Assembly (NCBI RefSeq): GCF_003837805.1 | Contig: NZ_RQIT01000001.1 | Location: 496,001 to 560,000, forward strand | Direction of reading: 5' to 3' | Length of the DNA: 64,000 nt | Origin: Bradyrhizobium sp. RP6 | GTDB lineage: Bacteria; Pseudomonadota; Alphaproteobacteria; Rhizobiales; Xanthobacteraceae | Shown here: positions 10,710 through 18,623 of the stretch, in pieces | How positions within the stretch are numbered: the first letter of the stretch is position 1 | Layout of the letters: each line of letters opens with the position of its first letter | Program-made: the position numbers and the translations under genes | Notes under the pieces: model-generated | The model's input: only the letters and a program-made list of their open reading frames with translations | What the model was told of the DNA's origin: nothing | Databases searched by the model: none

Positions 10710-11129
10710 TTGGCGGTCGCATGCTGCTTCGCTTAGGGCAGGTCCGACCTGGTGCCGCCACTCTCTGTTGATTTCGCGGTCTTCGTTGCGACCTGATGGA
10801 AGTCACTGTGGACCGATGTGCTGCAAGCCGTCTCCGACCGGGGGCGCAGAGAAGCCGTCGATGCCCGGCCCAACCGTACAAACGCCCGACGATCTGGCTC
10901 CGCAGCAGGAGCGACCCACGCCTTCATCTGTGAGGGCACCGGTTCATCAGCCAGCCGGCGATCCGGCGAGTTTGGCCGATCGGGCCACAACGGTCGCAGC
11001 GCTCAAGGGGCGCGTCCGAAGAGCTCGCTGAGGATCATTGCCGGTGGGGCCGGCTATGCCTCGGCGATTCATATCCCGACGAGGGCGTCGCTCGCTCCAT
11101 GCTCGGCCGCGAATCGGAACGGGGCAGCG
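10710..11129. other. Gene-free region between porin and transglycosylase
   Basis: About 420 bp between convergent genes. No frame has an RBS with protein-like composition, and I see no RNA gene or repeat. Confidence 0.45.
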
Positions 11130-13622
11130 TCACTCGATGCTTGCGGCGCCGCGGCGCAGATCGGCTTCGATCTGCAAGCGCGTGCCGCCGCCGAAGCGGG
11201 CGCGGTAGACCTGAAGGTTCTCCATGATCCGCTGCACGTAGTTGCGCGTCTCGGAGAACGGAATCAGCTCGACCCAGTCGACCGCGTCGACCTTCGGGTC
11301 GCGCGGATCGCCGTAACGCTCAACCCACTTCCTCACGCTGCCGCGGCCCGCATTGTAGGCGGCGAAGGTCATGATGTAGGAGCCGCGATAATCCTCGAGC
11401 AATCCGCCGAGCTCGGCCGAGCCGAGCGCGGCGTTGTAGACCGAATCGTTCTTCAGCCGCCCCAGGTCGTAGGTCGCGCCGTGGCGTTTGCAGACGTAGC
11501 GGGCGGCGTCCGGCGTCACCTGCATCAGTCCATAGGCCTGCGCCGGTGAAACCACACGCGGATTGAACGCGCTCTCCTGTCGCGCGATCGCATAGACGAT
11601 GCTGCGCTCGACCTCGGGGCCGATCGGCGTGAACTGCGGAATGCCGTTGACCGGGTAGGCATAGAAGTCGAACGGCAGGCCGCGATTGAGCGCGGCTTTG
11701 CCGAGCAGCAGCATGCCGCGCGCGTCGCTATGGCGCTGGGCGAGCTCGCCAAGGCCGGCAAGCGCCTCGGGATCGCCGTTCTCGCCCATGTCGGCGAGCA
11801 TGGGCACCGCGAGCTCGCGCTCGTCGAGCTCGTAGAGCAGTTGCGCAGCGCGCACGATCTCCAGCCGCTCGGCGCCGCGACCGCGCGGCTGGCTGTTGAG
11901 CTCGATCTGGGGCAGGCCGAGTTTGGCGCGGGCGAGCTGGCCGTAATAGCTGGTCGACTGCTCGGCCGCGCGGGCATAGGCGTTGCGCGCCTCCTGCTGG
12001 CGGCCCAAAGCTTCCGCGGCGCGGCCTTGCCAGTAGCCGGCCCGCGCCAGCGCGGTCGGATTGACGCTGCCGACGCCGATGCGGGCGAAGTGCTGGGCGG
12101 CGGTGGAGGGATCGTTGAGGAAGCGCAGCGCGATCCAGCCGGCGGTGAACTCCTGCTCGGTCTTGTAGATGTCGCGCGAGGGCAGGGCGGCGTCGCGCGC
12201 GATCAGATAGGCCGTGCGGAATTCCTCGGTGTCGATCATCTTGCGCGCCAGCAGGCGCCGCTCGATCCACCATTCGTCGAGATTGTGGAGGCGGCCCGGA
12301 TCCTTCGGCGCCGACAGCATCAGCTGCGCGGCTTCAGTGAACTTCTCCTCGCGGCGCAGGATCTGGATCTTGCTGAAGATGAAACCGGGGTCATTGTGCA
12401 GCTCGCGCGGTACCGCGTCGAGCAGCGCCCGTGCGTTGGGCGCTTTCTTGACTGCGGCGATGCGGGCCTTGGCGAGCGCGACATAGCCGGCGCCGAGGCG
12501 CTTTGCGGCGCGGAGCGCCGCCTCGGTCTCGCTGCCGTAAAGCAGGGTATCCATCCGCGCTTTCTGATCGCCCGCCGTCAGCAGGGCACCGAACTGGTCG
12601 AGCGCATTGTTCTCGGTGTCCTCCGACATCGGATCGCCGCGCCAGGCCTCGCGCACCAGCCGCTCGGCATTGGCGCGGTCGCCGCGCGCCAGCATCGCCT
12701 TGGCGAGCGTGAAGCGGCCCTTGGCGGAGATCGGAGACTCGTTCTCGAACCACGACCACGCGACCGAATCGTCGCGCCTGTCGTCCCACATCGCGGCCTC
12801 GAGGCGCCGGCGCAGGAAGGTCTGCGATGGCCAGCTCGGATTGGCGGAGAGGAAGGCCCGGTAGCGTTCCACGGTCGCGCCGTTGTCCTCGCTGCGCAGG
12901 ATGATCCATTCGGCGAGCTTTCGCGCGACCGGATCCGAAATGCCGGCCGCGGCATCGGTGGCATCGCCGGCCTTGCGCTTGCGTACGAGCTCGATGACGC
13001 TCTCCAGCGTGTCCTTGTCGGCTTGCGACGTCGACGATGTCGCCGCGACCGCGGAGGGGATGGCGGGCTTGCGTGGCGTTGCATGCTGGCGGGTCGCGGG
13101 GGCCAGCACGGGAGCGGCGAGCGGCCTGGCGGCGGCCGGGGCGGCGGGCTTGACGGTGGCCGTCGCGGCCGGCACGGGTGCGGTTTTGGCGGGCGACCCG
13201 TTGCTCGTCGGGTGTGATTTTGGCGAGGGCGCTGCTGCTGCGGGTTTCGGCTTGTCCTTCGCGGGTTCCCGACCGGTAGCATACTTTGCTGGCGTCTTCG
13301 CCGCTTCCTTGGCGGGGGCGCCAGCCGTACCCTTGCTCGCGCCTTTCGCCGGCTCCTTGCCGGCCCCCTTGACCGTACCTTTGGCCGTTTCCTTCGCGGG
13401 TTCCTTGGTCGAGCCCTTGACCGGTCCCTTCGCGGCATCCTTGGCCGCTGGCTTCGCGGTATCCTTGCCTGTCTCCGCGGCCGTCTCATTGGACTTGGCG
13501 AGGGCGGCGCAACCCAGCGACAGCGCTGCCGTCAGGCACACAACCAGACCGGTGGATCGCCATGCGGCACGAGTAAAGGAGGTCACGGAGTTTCGTCGCC
13601 CCGAATCAGTGAAGTGGCTCAA
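11130..13622 (-). CDS. Soluble lytic murein transglycosylase with Lys/Ala/Pro-rich linker
   Basis: An 830-residue periplasmic enzyme that cleaves the MurNAc-GlcNAc bond of peptidoglycan. The N-terminus has a signal/anchor at about 22-42. It is followed by a low-complexity Lys/Ala/Pro linker (about 45-205, many AKxPAK units), a helical superhelix (about 210-650) and a C-terminal SLT domain. The catalytic Glu is about residue 683 in ARQESAFNP, with AYGLMQVTP and AAYNAGRGSVRKWV following. The linker makes it longer than E. coli Slt70 (about 645 residues). It is probably attached near the wall by its basic linker. No gene overlaps it. Confidence 0.92.
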   Translation of the reverse strand: MSHFTDSGRRNSVTSFTRAAWRSTGLVVCLTAALSLGCAALAKSNETAAETGKDTAKPAAKDAAKGPVKGSTKEPAKETAKGTVKGAGKEPAKGASKGTAGAPAKEAAKTPAKYATGREPAKDKPKPAAAAPSPKSHPTSNGSPAKTAPVPAATATVKPAAPAAARPLAAPVLAPATRQHATPRKPAIPSAVAATSSTSQADKDTLESVIELVRKRKAGDATDAAAGISDPVARKLAEWIILRSEDNGATVERYRAFLSANPSWPSQTFLRRRLEAAMWDDRRDDSVAWSWFENESPISAKGRFTLAKAMLARGDRANAERLVREAWRGDPMSEDTENNALDQFGALLTAGDQKARMDTLLYGSETEAALRAAKRLGAGYVALAKARIAAVKKAPNARALLDAVPRELHNDPGFIFSKIQILRREEKFTEAAQLMLSAPKDPGRLHNLDEWWIERRLLARKMIDTEEFRTAYLIARDAALPSRDIYKTEQEFTAGWIALRFLNDPSTAAQHFARIGVGSVNPTALARAGYWQGRAAEALGRQQEARNAYARAAEQSTSYYGQLARAKLGLPQIELNSQPRGRGAERLEIVRAAQLLYELDERELAVPMLADMGENGDPEALAGLGELAQRHSDARGMLLLGKAALNRGLPFDFYAYPVNGIPQFTPIGPEVERSIVYAIARQESAFNPRVVSPAQAYGLMQVTPDAARYVCKRHGATYDLGRLKNDSVYNAALGSAELGGLLEDYRGSYIMTFAAYNAGRGSVRKWVERYGDPRDPKVDAVDWVELIPFSETRNYVQRIMENLQVYRARFGGGTRLQIEADLRRGAASIE

Positions 13623-13813
13623 GACCTAGCTAAGTTTGATTGAATATGCGGACAAAATACCAACAGCCGCTTACCTCGGGCCGATTTGCACCATCACCGC
13701 GGCAAAATCGCGGCCTAAACGTTGCCCTCGCCCAGAAGCGGGCCTTTTACCGGCAGGATAGACCCGATATGAATGGGCCTTGCTCAAGAGATAGCCGCGT
13801 ACGGAGGAAGTCC

Positions 13814-14704
13814 ATGGCAGCCAAGACGAAATTCCGGGGGTCGTTCACCGCCTTGGTCACGCCGTTCAAGAACGGCTCGCTGGACGAGGCGGCGTTCCGC
13901 TCCCTGGTCAACTGGCAGATTTCCGAGGGGACCAACGGCCTGGTCCCGGTCGGCACTACCGGCGAGAGCCCCACGCTCAGCCATGACGAGCACAAGAAGG
14001 TCGTCGAATGGTGCATCGCTGAAGCCAAGGGGCGCGTGCCGGTCATCGCGGGGGCCGGCTCCAACTCGACCAAGGAGGCGATCGAGCTCTCCCAGCATGC
14101 CGAAAAGGCCGGCGCGGACGCCGTGTTGATCGTCACGCCCTACTACAACAAGCCGACCCAGGAAGGGATGTACCAGCACTTCAAGGCGATCAACGACGCG
14201 ATCGGGATTCCGATCATCATCTACAACATCCCGCCGCGCTCGGTGATCGACATGTCGGTCGACACCATGAAGCGGCTGTGGGAGCTGAAGAACATCGCCG
14301 GCGTCAAGGACGCCACCGCAAGCATGGTGCGCGTGTCGCAGCAGCGCGCGGCGATGGGCGAGGACTTCAACCAGCTTTCGGGCGAGGACGCCACCATCAT
14401 CGGCTACATGGCCCATGGCGGCCATGGCTGCATCTCGGTGACCTCGAACGTTGCGCCGCGCCTGTGCTCGGATTTCCACGCCGCCTGGCAGAAGGGCGAC
14501 ACCAAGGCGGCGCTCGCGATCCACGACAAGCTGATGCCGCTGCACAACAACCTCTTCATCGAGAGCAATCCGGCGCCGATCAAGTATGCGATGTCGCTGC
14601 TCGGCAAGCTGGACGAGACCCTGCGCTTGCCAATGGTGCCTGTTTCCGAGCCGACCCGTGTTGCGGTCCGCAGCGCCATGGTGCACGCTGGCTTGATCAA
14701 CTGA
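13814..14704 (+). CDS. dapA: 4-hydroxy-tetrahydrodipicolinate synthase
   Basis: DapA, 296 residues, condenses pyruvate with aspartate semialdehyde, the first committed step of lysine and meso-diaminopimelate synthesis. The TIM barrel shows [13 protein letters not shown], the catalytic Tyr137 in IIIYNIPPR and the Schiff-base Lys165 in [11 protein letters not shown] 13814 follows an ACGGAGGAAG ribosome-binding site and gives normal length; upstream in-frame codons (from 13640) are unlikely to be translated. mscL follows after 25 bp and may be co-transcribed. Confidence 0.96.
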   Translation: MAAKTKFRGSFTALVTPFKNGSLDEAAFRSLVNWQISEGTNGLVPVGTTGESPTLSHDEHKKVVEWCIAEAKGRVPVIAGAGSNSTKEAIELSQHAEKAGADAVLIVTPYYNKPTQEGMYQHFKAINDAIGIPIIIYNIPPRSVIDMSVDTMKRLWELKNIAGVKDATASMVRVSQQRAAMGEDFNQLSGEDATIIGYMAHGGHGCISVTSNVAPRLCSDFHAAWQKGDTKAALAIHDKLMPLHNNLFIESNPAPIKYAMSLLGKLDETLRLPMVPVSEPTRVAVRSAMVHAGLIN

Positions 14705-14729
14705 GGCGAGCATTGCGGGGGAGCCGTTC

Positions 14730-15170
14730 ATGAGCGTCGACGAGAAGGGCAGGAAGATGCTCACGGAGTTCCGTGAGTTCGCCATGAAAGGCAACGTCGT
14801 CGATCTCGCCGTCGGCGTCATCATCGGTGCGGCCTTCGGCGCCATCGTGACGTCGCTGGTCGGTGACATCATCATGCCGATCATCGGCGCCGTCACCGGC
14901 GGCCTCGACTTCTCGAACTACTTCGTCCCCTTGTCGAAGGCGGTCACAGCCACCAACTTAGCGGATGCGAAAAAGCAAGGCGCCGTACTTGCTTACGGCA
15001 GCTTCTTGACGCTGACGATCAACTTCATCATCGTCGCCTTAGTGCTGTTCTTGGTGATCCGCGCCATGAACACGTTGAAGCGCAAGGAGGAGGCGGCGCC
15101 CGCCGCGCCGGCCAAGCCCTCAGCGGAGGTCGAGCTGCTGACCGAGATCCGCGACCTCCTCAAGAAGTGA
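14730..15170 (+). CDS. mscL: Large-conductance mechanosensitive channel
   Basis: MscL, 146 residues, forms a homopentameric inner-membrane valve opened by membrane tension during hypo-osmotic shock. The N-terminal amphipathic helix ([20 protein letters not shown]) runs into TM1 with the Gly-rich pore lining. TM2 is [19 protein letters not shown] near 91-109, and a charged C-terminal helix bundle ([12 protein letters not shown]) ends the protein. A GGGGGAG site precedes the ATG. It follows dapA closely. Confidence 0.95.
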   Translation: MSVDEKGRKMLTEFREFAMKGNVVDLAVGVIIGAAFGAIVTSLVGDIIMPIIGAVTGGLDFSNYFVPLSKAVTATNLADAKKQGAVLAYGSFLTLTINFIIVALVLFLVIRAMNTLKRKEEAAPAAPAKPSAEVELLTEIRDLLKK

Positions 15171-15229
15171 CGCGCGCACTTCATCCGAACTGTTAGCTTT
15201 GCTGCGCATCTCGATCGGGTTTGCCTCTC

Positions 15230-15703
15230 ATGGCCGATAAAAACGAACGTCCAATCAAGGTCATGGCGGAAAATCGCAAGGCCCGCTTCAACTATGCGAT
15301 CGAGGATACGATCGAGGCGGGCATTGCGCTGACCGGCACCGAAGTCAAATCGATCCGCAGCGGCAAGAGCACGATCGCGGAATCCTACGCCGATTCCAAG
15401 GACGGCGAGATCTGGCTGATCAACGCCACCATTCCCGAATATCTCCAGGGCAACCGCTTCAATCACGAGCCCAAGCGGCCGCGCAAACTGCTTCTCCACC
15501 GCCGTCAGATCAACAAGCTGATGGGCGCGGTCGACCGCGAGGGCATGACGCTGATCCCGCTCAAGCTCTATTTCAACGAGCGCGGGCGCGCCAAATTGCA
15601 GCTGGCGGTTGCAAAAGGCAAGAAGCTGCACGACAAGCGCGAGTCCGAGAAGAAGCGCGACTGGAGTCGGGAGAAGGGCCGGCTGATGCGGGCGAGGGGG
15701 TGA
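15230..15703 (+). CDS. smpB: SsrA-binding protein SmpB
   Basis: SmpB, 157 residues, binds tmRNA and delivers it to stalled ribosomes for trans-translation. Family blocks are [56 protein letters not shown] and the basic tail [21 protein letters not shown], which inserts into the mRNA channel. ATG 15230 ([10 protein letters not shown]) is preferred over TTG 15221. tmRNA itself is not in the window. Confidence 0.96.
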   Translation: MADKNERPIKVMAENRKARFNYAIEDTIEAGIALTGTEVKSIRSGKSTIAESYADSKDGEIWLINATIPEYLQGNRFNHEPKRPRKLLLHRRQINKLMGAVDREGMTLIPLKLYFNERGRAKLQLAVAKGKKLHDKRESEKKRDWSREKGRLMRARG

Positions 15704-15707
15704 CGTG

Positions 15708-16307
15708 ATGAATCAACGGAACCTGCTCGAGGTCGATTGGAGCCAGATTCCCGCGCCCTCCGACGACGGCGGCGCCGCGCATCTCGAGGGCATGACGTTG
15801 CCACCGATCAGCCTGCTCGCGACCGACGATACATCGGTCACGCTGTCGGCGCTGCGTGGCCGCACCGTCGTGTTCGCCTATCCCCGCACTGGCGAGCCCG
15901 GCAAGATCGCGCTGGTCGACGATTGGGACATGATCCCGGGGGCGCGCGGTTGCACGCCTCAGACTTGCGCATTTCGCGATCTGTTCGCCGAACTGAAAGC
16001 TGCCGGCGCCTCACACGTGTTCGGCCTCTCGACCCAGAGCAACACGTACCAGACCGAGATGGCCTCGCGCCTGCATCTGCCGTTCCCGGTGCTCTCGGAC
16101 GAGAAGCTGGCGCTCACGCACGCCTTGAACCTGCCGACCATGGAGGTCGCTGGCCTGACGCTGATCAAGCGCCTCGCGCTGATCGTCGACGACGCCAGGA
16201 TCACCCATGTGTTCTATCCGGTATTTCCACCCGACCGGAACGCGGGCGACGTGCTCGACTGGCTGAAGGCGAATCCGGCCAAAGGATCGCCCGCTAAGGT
16301 CGGATGA
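15708..16307 (+). CDS. Peroxiredoxin (AhpC/TSA, PrxQ/BCP-like)
   Basis: A 199-residue thioredoxin-fold peroxidase. The core shows VFAYPRTGEPG, then GARGCTPQTCAFRD. The first Cys is the likely peroxidatic residue and the second, five residues on, the resolving Cys, as in PrxQ/BCP. It would reduce H2O2 or organic peroxides with thioredoxin. There is an insertion of about a dozen residues between the YPRTG strand and the active-site Cys compared with BCP. ATG 15708 lies 5 bp after the smpB stop (GTG 15705 also possible), so the two are probably co-transcribed. Confidence 0.85.
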   Translation: MNQRNLLEVDWSQIPAPSDDGGAAHLEGMTLPPISLLATDDTSVTLSALRGRTVVFAYPRTGEPGKIALVDDWDMIPGARGCTPQTCAFRDLFAELKAAGASHVFGLSTQSNTYQTEMASRLHLPFPVLSDEKLALTHALNLPTMEVAGLTLIKRLALIVDDARITHVFYPVFPPDRNAGDVLDWLKANPAKGSPAKVG

Positions 16308-16335
16308 GTTTTGGTTGATGTGAGCCGAGTGTGCA

Positions 16336-16356
16336 CCTCTCCCCGCTGGGGAGAGG
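16336..16356. terminator. Hairpin between convergent genes
   Basis: CCTCTCCCC (16336-16344), loop GCT, GGGGAGAGG (16348-16356): a perfect 9-bp stem between the convergent peroxiredoxin and uracil-DNA glycosylase genes. It may end transcription from both sides, although no clear U-tract is present. Confidence 0.5.
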
Positions 16357-16390
16357 AGAGCCACGACCAGCCGGCCCCATTGCATCAGAT

Positions 16391-17065
16391 CTAGTCGAGG
16401 TCCGCCTTGATCCTCGCGAAAACGCTCCGGAACATGTCTGGCGTCAGCACGCCGGTGTTCGTGTTGTAGCGCGAGCAATGATAGCTGTCGTAGAGCTTGA
16501 ACCGGCCAGCCTGATGCACCGCGCCGTGGCCGAAGGGGGCCTGCGAACCCTTCAGATTCAGCGGCTTGAGCACGCTGTCGTGCGCAATCCGCCCGAGCGC
16601 GACGATCGCGCGCAGATTCGGCATCGACGCCAGATTCGCCACGAGAAACTGGCGGCAGGTATTGATCTCGACCGGCAGCGGCTTGTTCTGCGGCGGCACG
16701 CAATGCACCGCATTGGCGATCCGGCAGTCGACCAGTTTCAGGCCGTCATCGGGACGCGCCTGATAGGTCCCCCTGGCAAAGCCGTATTCGATCAGCGTGG
16801 CGTAGAGCAGGTCGCCGGCATAATCGCCGGTGAACGGCCGTCCCGTGCGATTTGCGCCCTGCATTCCCGGCGCGAGGCCCACGATCAGAAGGCGCGCCTC
16901 GAGGTCGCCGAACGGCGCAACCGGCGCATTGTGCCACGATGGCTCGCGTGTGCGGTTCGCCTCGCGAAAGGCGACCAGGCGCGGACAGAGCGGACAGTCA
17001 CGGTCGGGAACGACGGCGAGAGGCTGGCGGCTTGACCGGGCCGCCTCACTCCTCGAAGTCTTCAT
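16391..17065 (-). CDS. Uracil-DNA glycosylase, family 5-like (UdgB)
   Basis: A 224-residue member of the uracil-DNA glycosylase superfamily, removing uracil or deaminated bases from DNA to start base-excision repair. The CPLCPRL segment near the N-terminus and further Cys (VHCVPPQNKPLPVEINTCRQF) are the positions used for the Fe-S cluster in families 4 and 5. Motif 1 is GLAPGMQGANRTGRPF and motif 2 is YHCSRYNTNTG. The lack of an Asp/Glu in motif 1 points to family 5. ATG 17065 overlaps the end of the upstream NYN gene by 20 bp; a longer frame to 17146 would lie inside it. Confidence 0.85.
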   Translation of the reverse strand: MKTSRSEAARSSRQPLAVVPDRDCPLCPRLVAFREANRTREPSWHNAPVAPFGDLEARLLIVGLAPGMQGANRTGRPFTGDYAGDLLYATLIEYGFARGTYQARPDDGLKLVDCRIANAVHCVPPQNKPLPVEINTCRQFLVANLASMPNLRAIVALGRIAHDSVLKPLNLKGSQAPFGHGAVHQAGRFKLYDSYHCSRYNTNTGVLTPDMFRSVFARIKADLD

Positions 17066-17693
17066 CGCCGCCCCTCGGCGAAATCGTGGTTGCGCGCTGG
17101 AGGAATTGCGGGGCGTGGTGTCGTTCGCCACGCTCGCCGCGGTCACGCGGGGCGGGGCGCTCGGACGGATCGCGGCCGAGCTTGGATTGCAGCTCGACCA
17201 GGTCGGTGAAAACGTCAGCCTGGCGGCGCAGCTCGTCGGCGATCATCGGCGGCTGGCTGGCGATGGTGGAGATCACCGTGACCCGCACGCCGCGGCGCTG
17301 CACGGCCTCGACCAGGGAGCGGAAGTCGCCGTCACCCGAGAACAACACCATCTGGTCGATGTGTTCGGCCAGCTCCATGGCGTCCACCGCGAGCTCGATA
17401 TCCATGTTGCCCTTGACCTTGCGGCGGCCGGAGGCGTCGATGAATTCCTTGGTCGCCTTGGTGACGACGGTGTAGCCGTTGTAGTCCAGCCAGTCGATCA
17501 ACGGGCGGATCGAGGAGTATTCCTGGTCTTCGATGATGGCGGTGTAATAGAACGCCCGCAACAACGTCCCGCGGCTCTGAAACTCCTTCAGCAGGCGCTT
17601 GTAATCGATGTCGAAGCCCAGAGTCTTCGCGGTCGCGTAGAGATTGGCCCCATCGATGAAGAGCGCGATCTTGTTGGTAGGAGAAGGTGACAT
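17046..17693 (-). CDS. NYN-domain (LabA/DUF88-like) putative ribonuclease
   Basis: A 215-residue protein with a PIN-like NYN domain (about 8-165). Acidic residues are visible in ALFIDGANLY, near KGNMDIELAVDAMEL and in LFSGDGDFRSLVEAV, the arrangement of a metal-dependent RNase active site. The C-terminal 45 residues are Arg/Gly-rich and probably disordered or RNA-binding. LabA-type proteins are known in cyanobacterial clock output and as putative RNases elsewhere; the role here is unknown. It overlaps the downstream uracil-DNA glycosylase and faces rpoZ. Confidence 0.85.
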   Translation of the reverse strand: MSPSPTNKIALFIDGANLYATAKTLGFDIDYKRLLKEFQSRGTLLRAFYYTAIIEDQEYSSIRPLIDWLDYNGYTVVTKATKEFIDASGRRKVKGNMDIELAVDAMELAEHIDQMVLFSGDGDFRSLVEAVQRRGVRVTVISTIASQPPMIADELRRQADVFTDLVELQSKLGRDPSERPAPRDRGERGERHHAPQFLQRATTISPRGGDEDFEE

Positions 17694-18022
17694 TCAGTTT
17701 GCTCGCGTAACGTTCGTGATTGATCGTTTTTTGTTGGCGCGGCTACAGCAAGCCGCGCAGTTCTAGAGTGCCGCTGAGACCCGTCGAAACCGCAAGTCCG
17801 GAGAAGTGGTGGCAATCAAGGTATAGTTATGGCGGACTTGCATACACCCGGGGCTGCCCTCGATGGCAGCCCGGAAAACCACCCGTCCCAGCCCCAATGT
17901 GGCGTTAGCAGAGCCGTTTGGCGAGGCCAAATCACAAATTGGCCTTGCGAAATCGTCGCGGCCCCTATAACTAGCCCCAATCATCCACATATTTCGTCCC
18001 ACCCACAGCGGAGCGACAGTCC
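17694..18022. other. Divergent intergenic region between the NYN gene and rpoZ
   Basis: 329 bp without a gene. It contains a perfect 8-bp hairpin, GGGCTGCC (17851-17858) and GGCAGCCC (17865-17872), and a candidate rpoZ promoter near 17945-17971. It must hold promoters for both divergent genes. Confidence 0.5.
17945..17971 (+). promoter_or_regulatory. Candidate rpoZ promoter
   Basis: TTGCGA (17945-17950), a 15-bp spacer and TATAAC (17966-17971), about 50 bp before the rpoZ ATG. The spacer is short, so this is tentative. Confidence 0.3.
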
Positions 18023-18415
18023 ATGGCTCGCGTCACCGTAGAAGATTGTATCGACAAGGTCGACAACCGGTTTGACCTGGTCCTGCTGGCCGCCCACCGT
18101 GCCCGCATGATTTCGTCAGGTTCACAACTAACGGTTGACCGCGATAACGACAAGAACCCTGTTGTGTCTTTGCGTGAAATCGCCGAGACGACGATCTCGC
18201 CGGAGGACCTCCGCGAGGAGCTGGTGCACTCGCTCCAGAAGTTCGTCGAGGTGGACGAGCCCGAGCCGGATACGGTGCCGCTGATCGGTTCCGCAGGGGC
18301 GAGCGTCGACGCGGACGACACCGAAGTCGCCGTGGAGCGCATGACCGAAGAGGAGCTCCTGAAGGGTCTGGAAGGCCTCGCGCCTCCCGAGGAGCAGCCC
18401 GAGGAAGACGAGTGA
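18023..18415 (+). CDS. rpoZ: RNA polymerase omega subunit
   Basis: RpoZ, 130 residues, helps assemble RNA polymerase by binding beta-prime and forms part of the ppGpp site 1. The conserved N-terminal core [20 protein letters not shown] and [20 protein letters not shown] is clear. The C-terminus is an acidic tail typical of alphaproteobacteria. It directly precedes the (p)ppGpp synthetase/hydrolase gene, as in many proteobacteria, but a strong terminator separates them. Confidence 0.97.
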   Translation: MARVTVEDCIDKVDNRFDLVLLAAHRARMISSGSQLTVDRDNDKNPVVSLREIAETTISPEDLREELVHSLQKFVEVDEPEPDTVPLIGSAGASVDADDTEVAVERMTEEELLKGLEGLAPPEEQPEEDE

Positions 18416-18454
18416 TTTCTCCGTCGCGATCCATCGACTCCTTGTGATCTGATC

Positions 18455-18487
18455 AAAGGCCCGAACCCTTGTTCGGGCCTTTGCTTT
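18455..18487 (+). terminator. Intrinsic terminator after rpoZ
   Basis: AAAGGCCCGAAC (18455-18466) pairs perfectly with GTTCGGGCCTTT (18471-18482) around a 4-nt loop, followed by GCTTTT. A strong Rho-independent terminator. Confidence 0.88.
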
Positions 18488-18623
18488 TGTTGACGTTTTC
18501 GTGGTTACCATAACGTTGCCCGTTGGCGCTGCGCCCTGTCACTGAATTGATCGGACACAAGCGCGATCGGAGCTAGGATGTATACAACGGGCCGGCTCAG
18601 GGCCCGTTTGAAGGCAGGACGGA

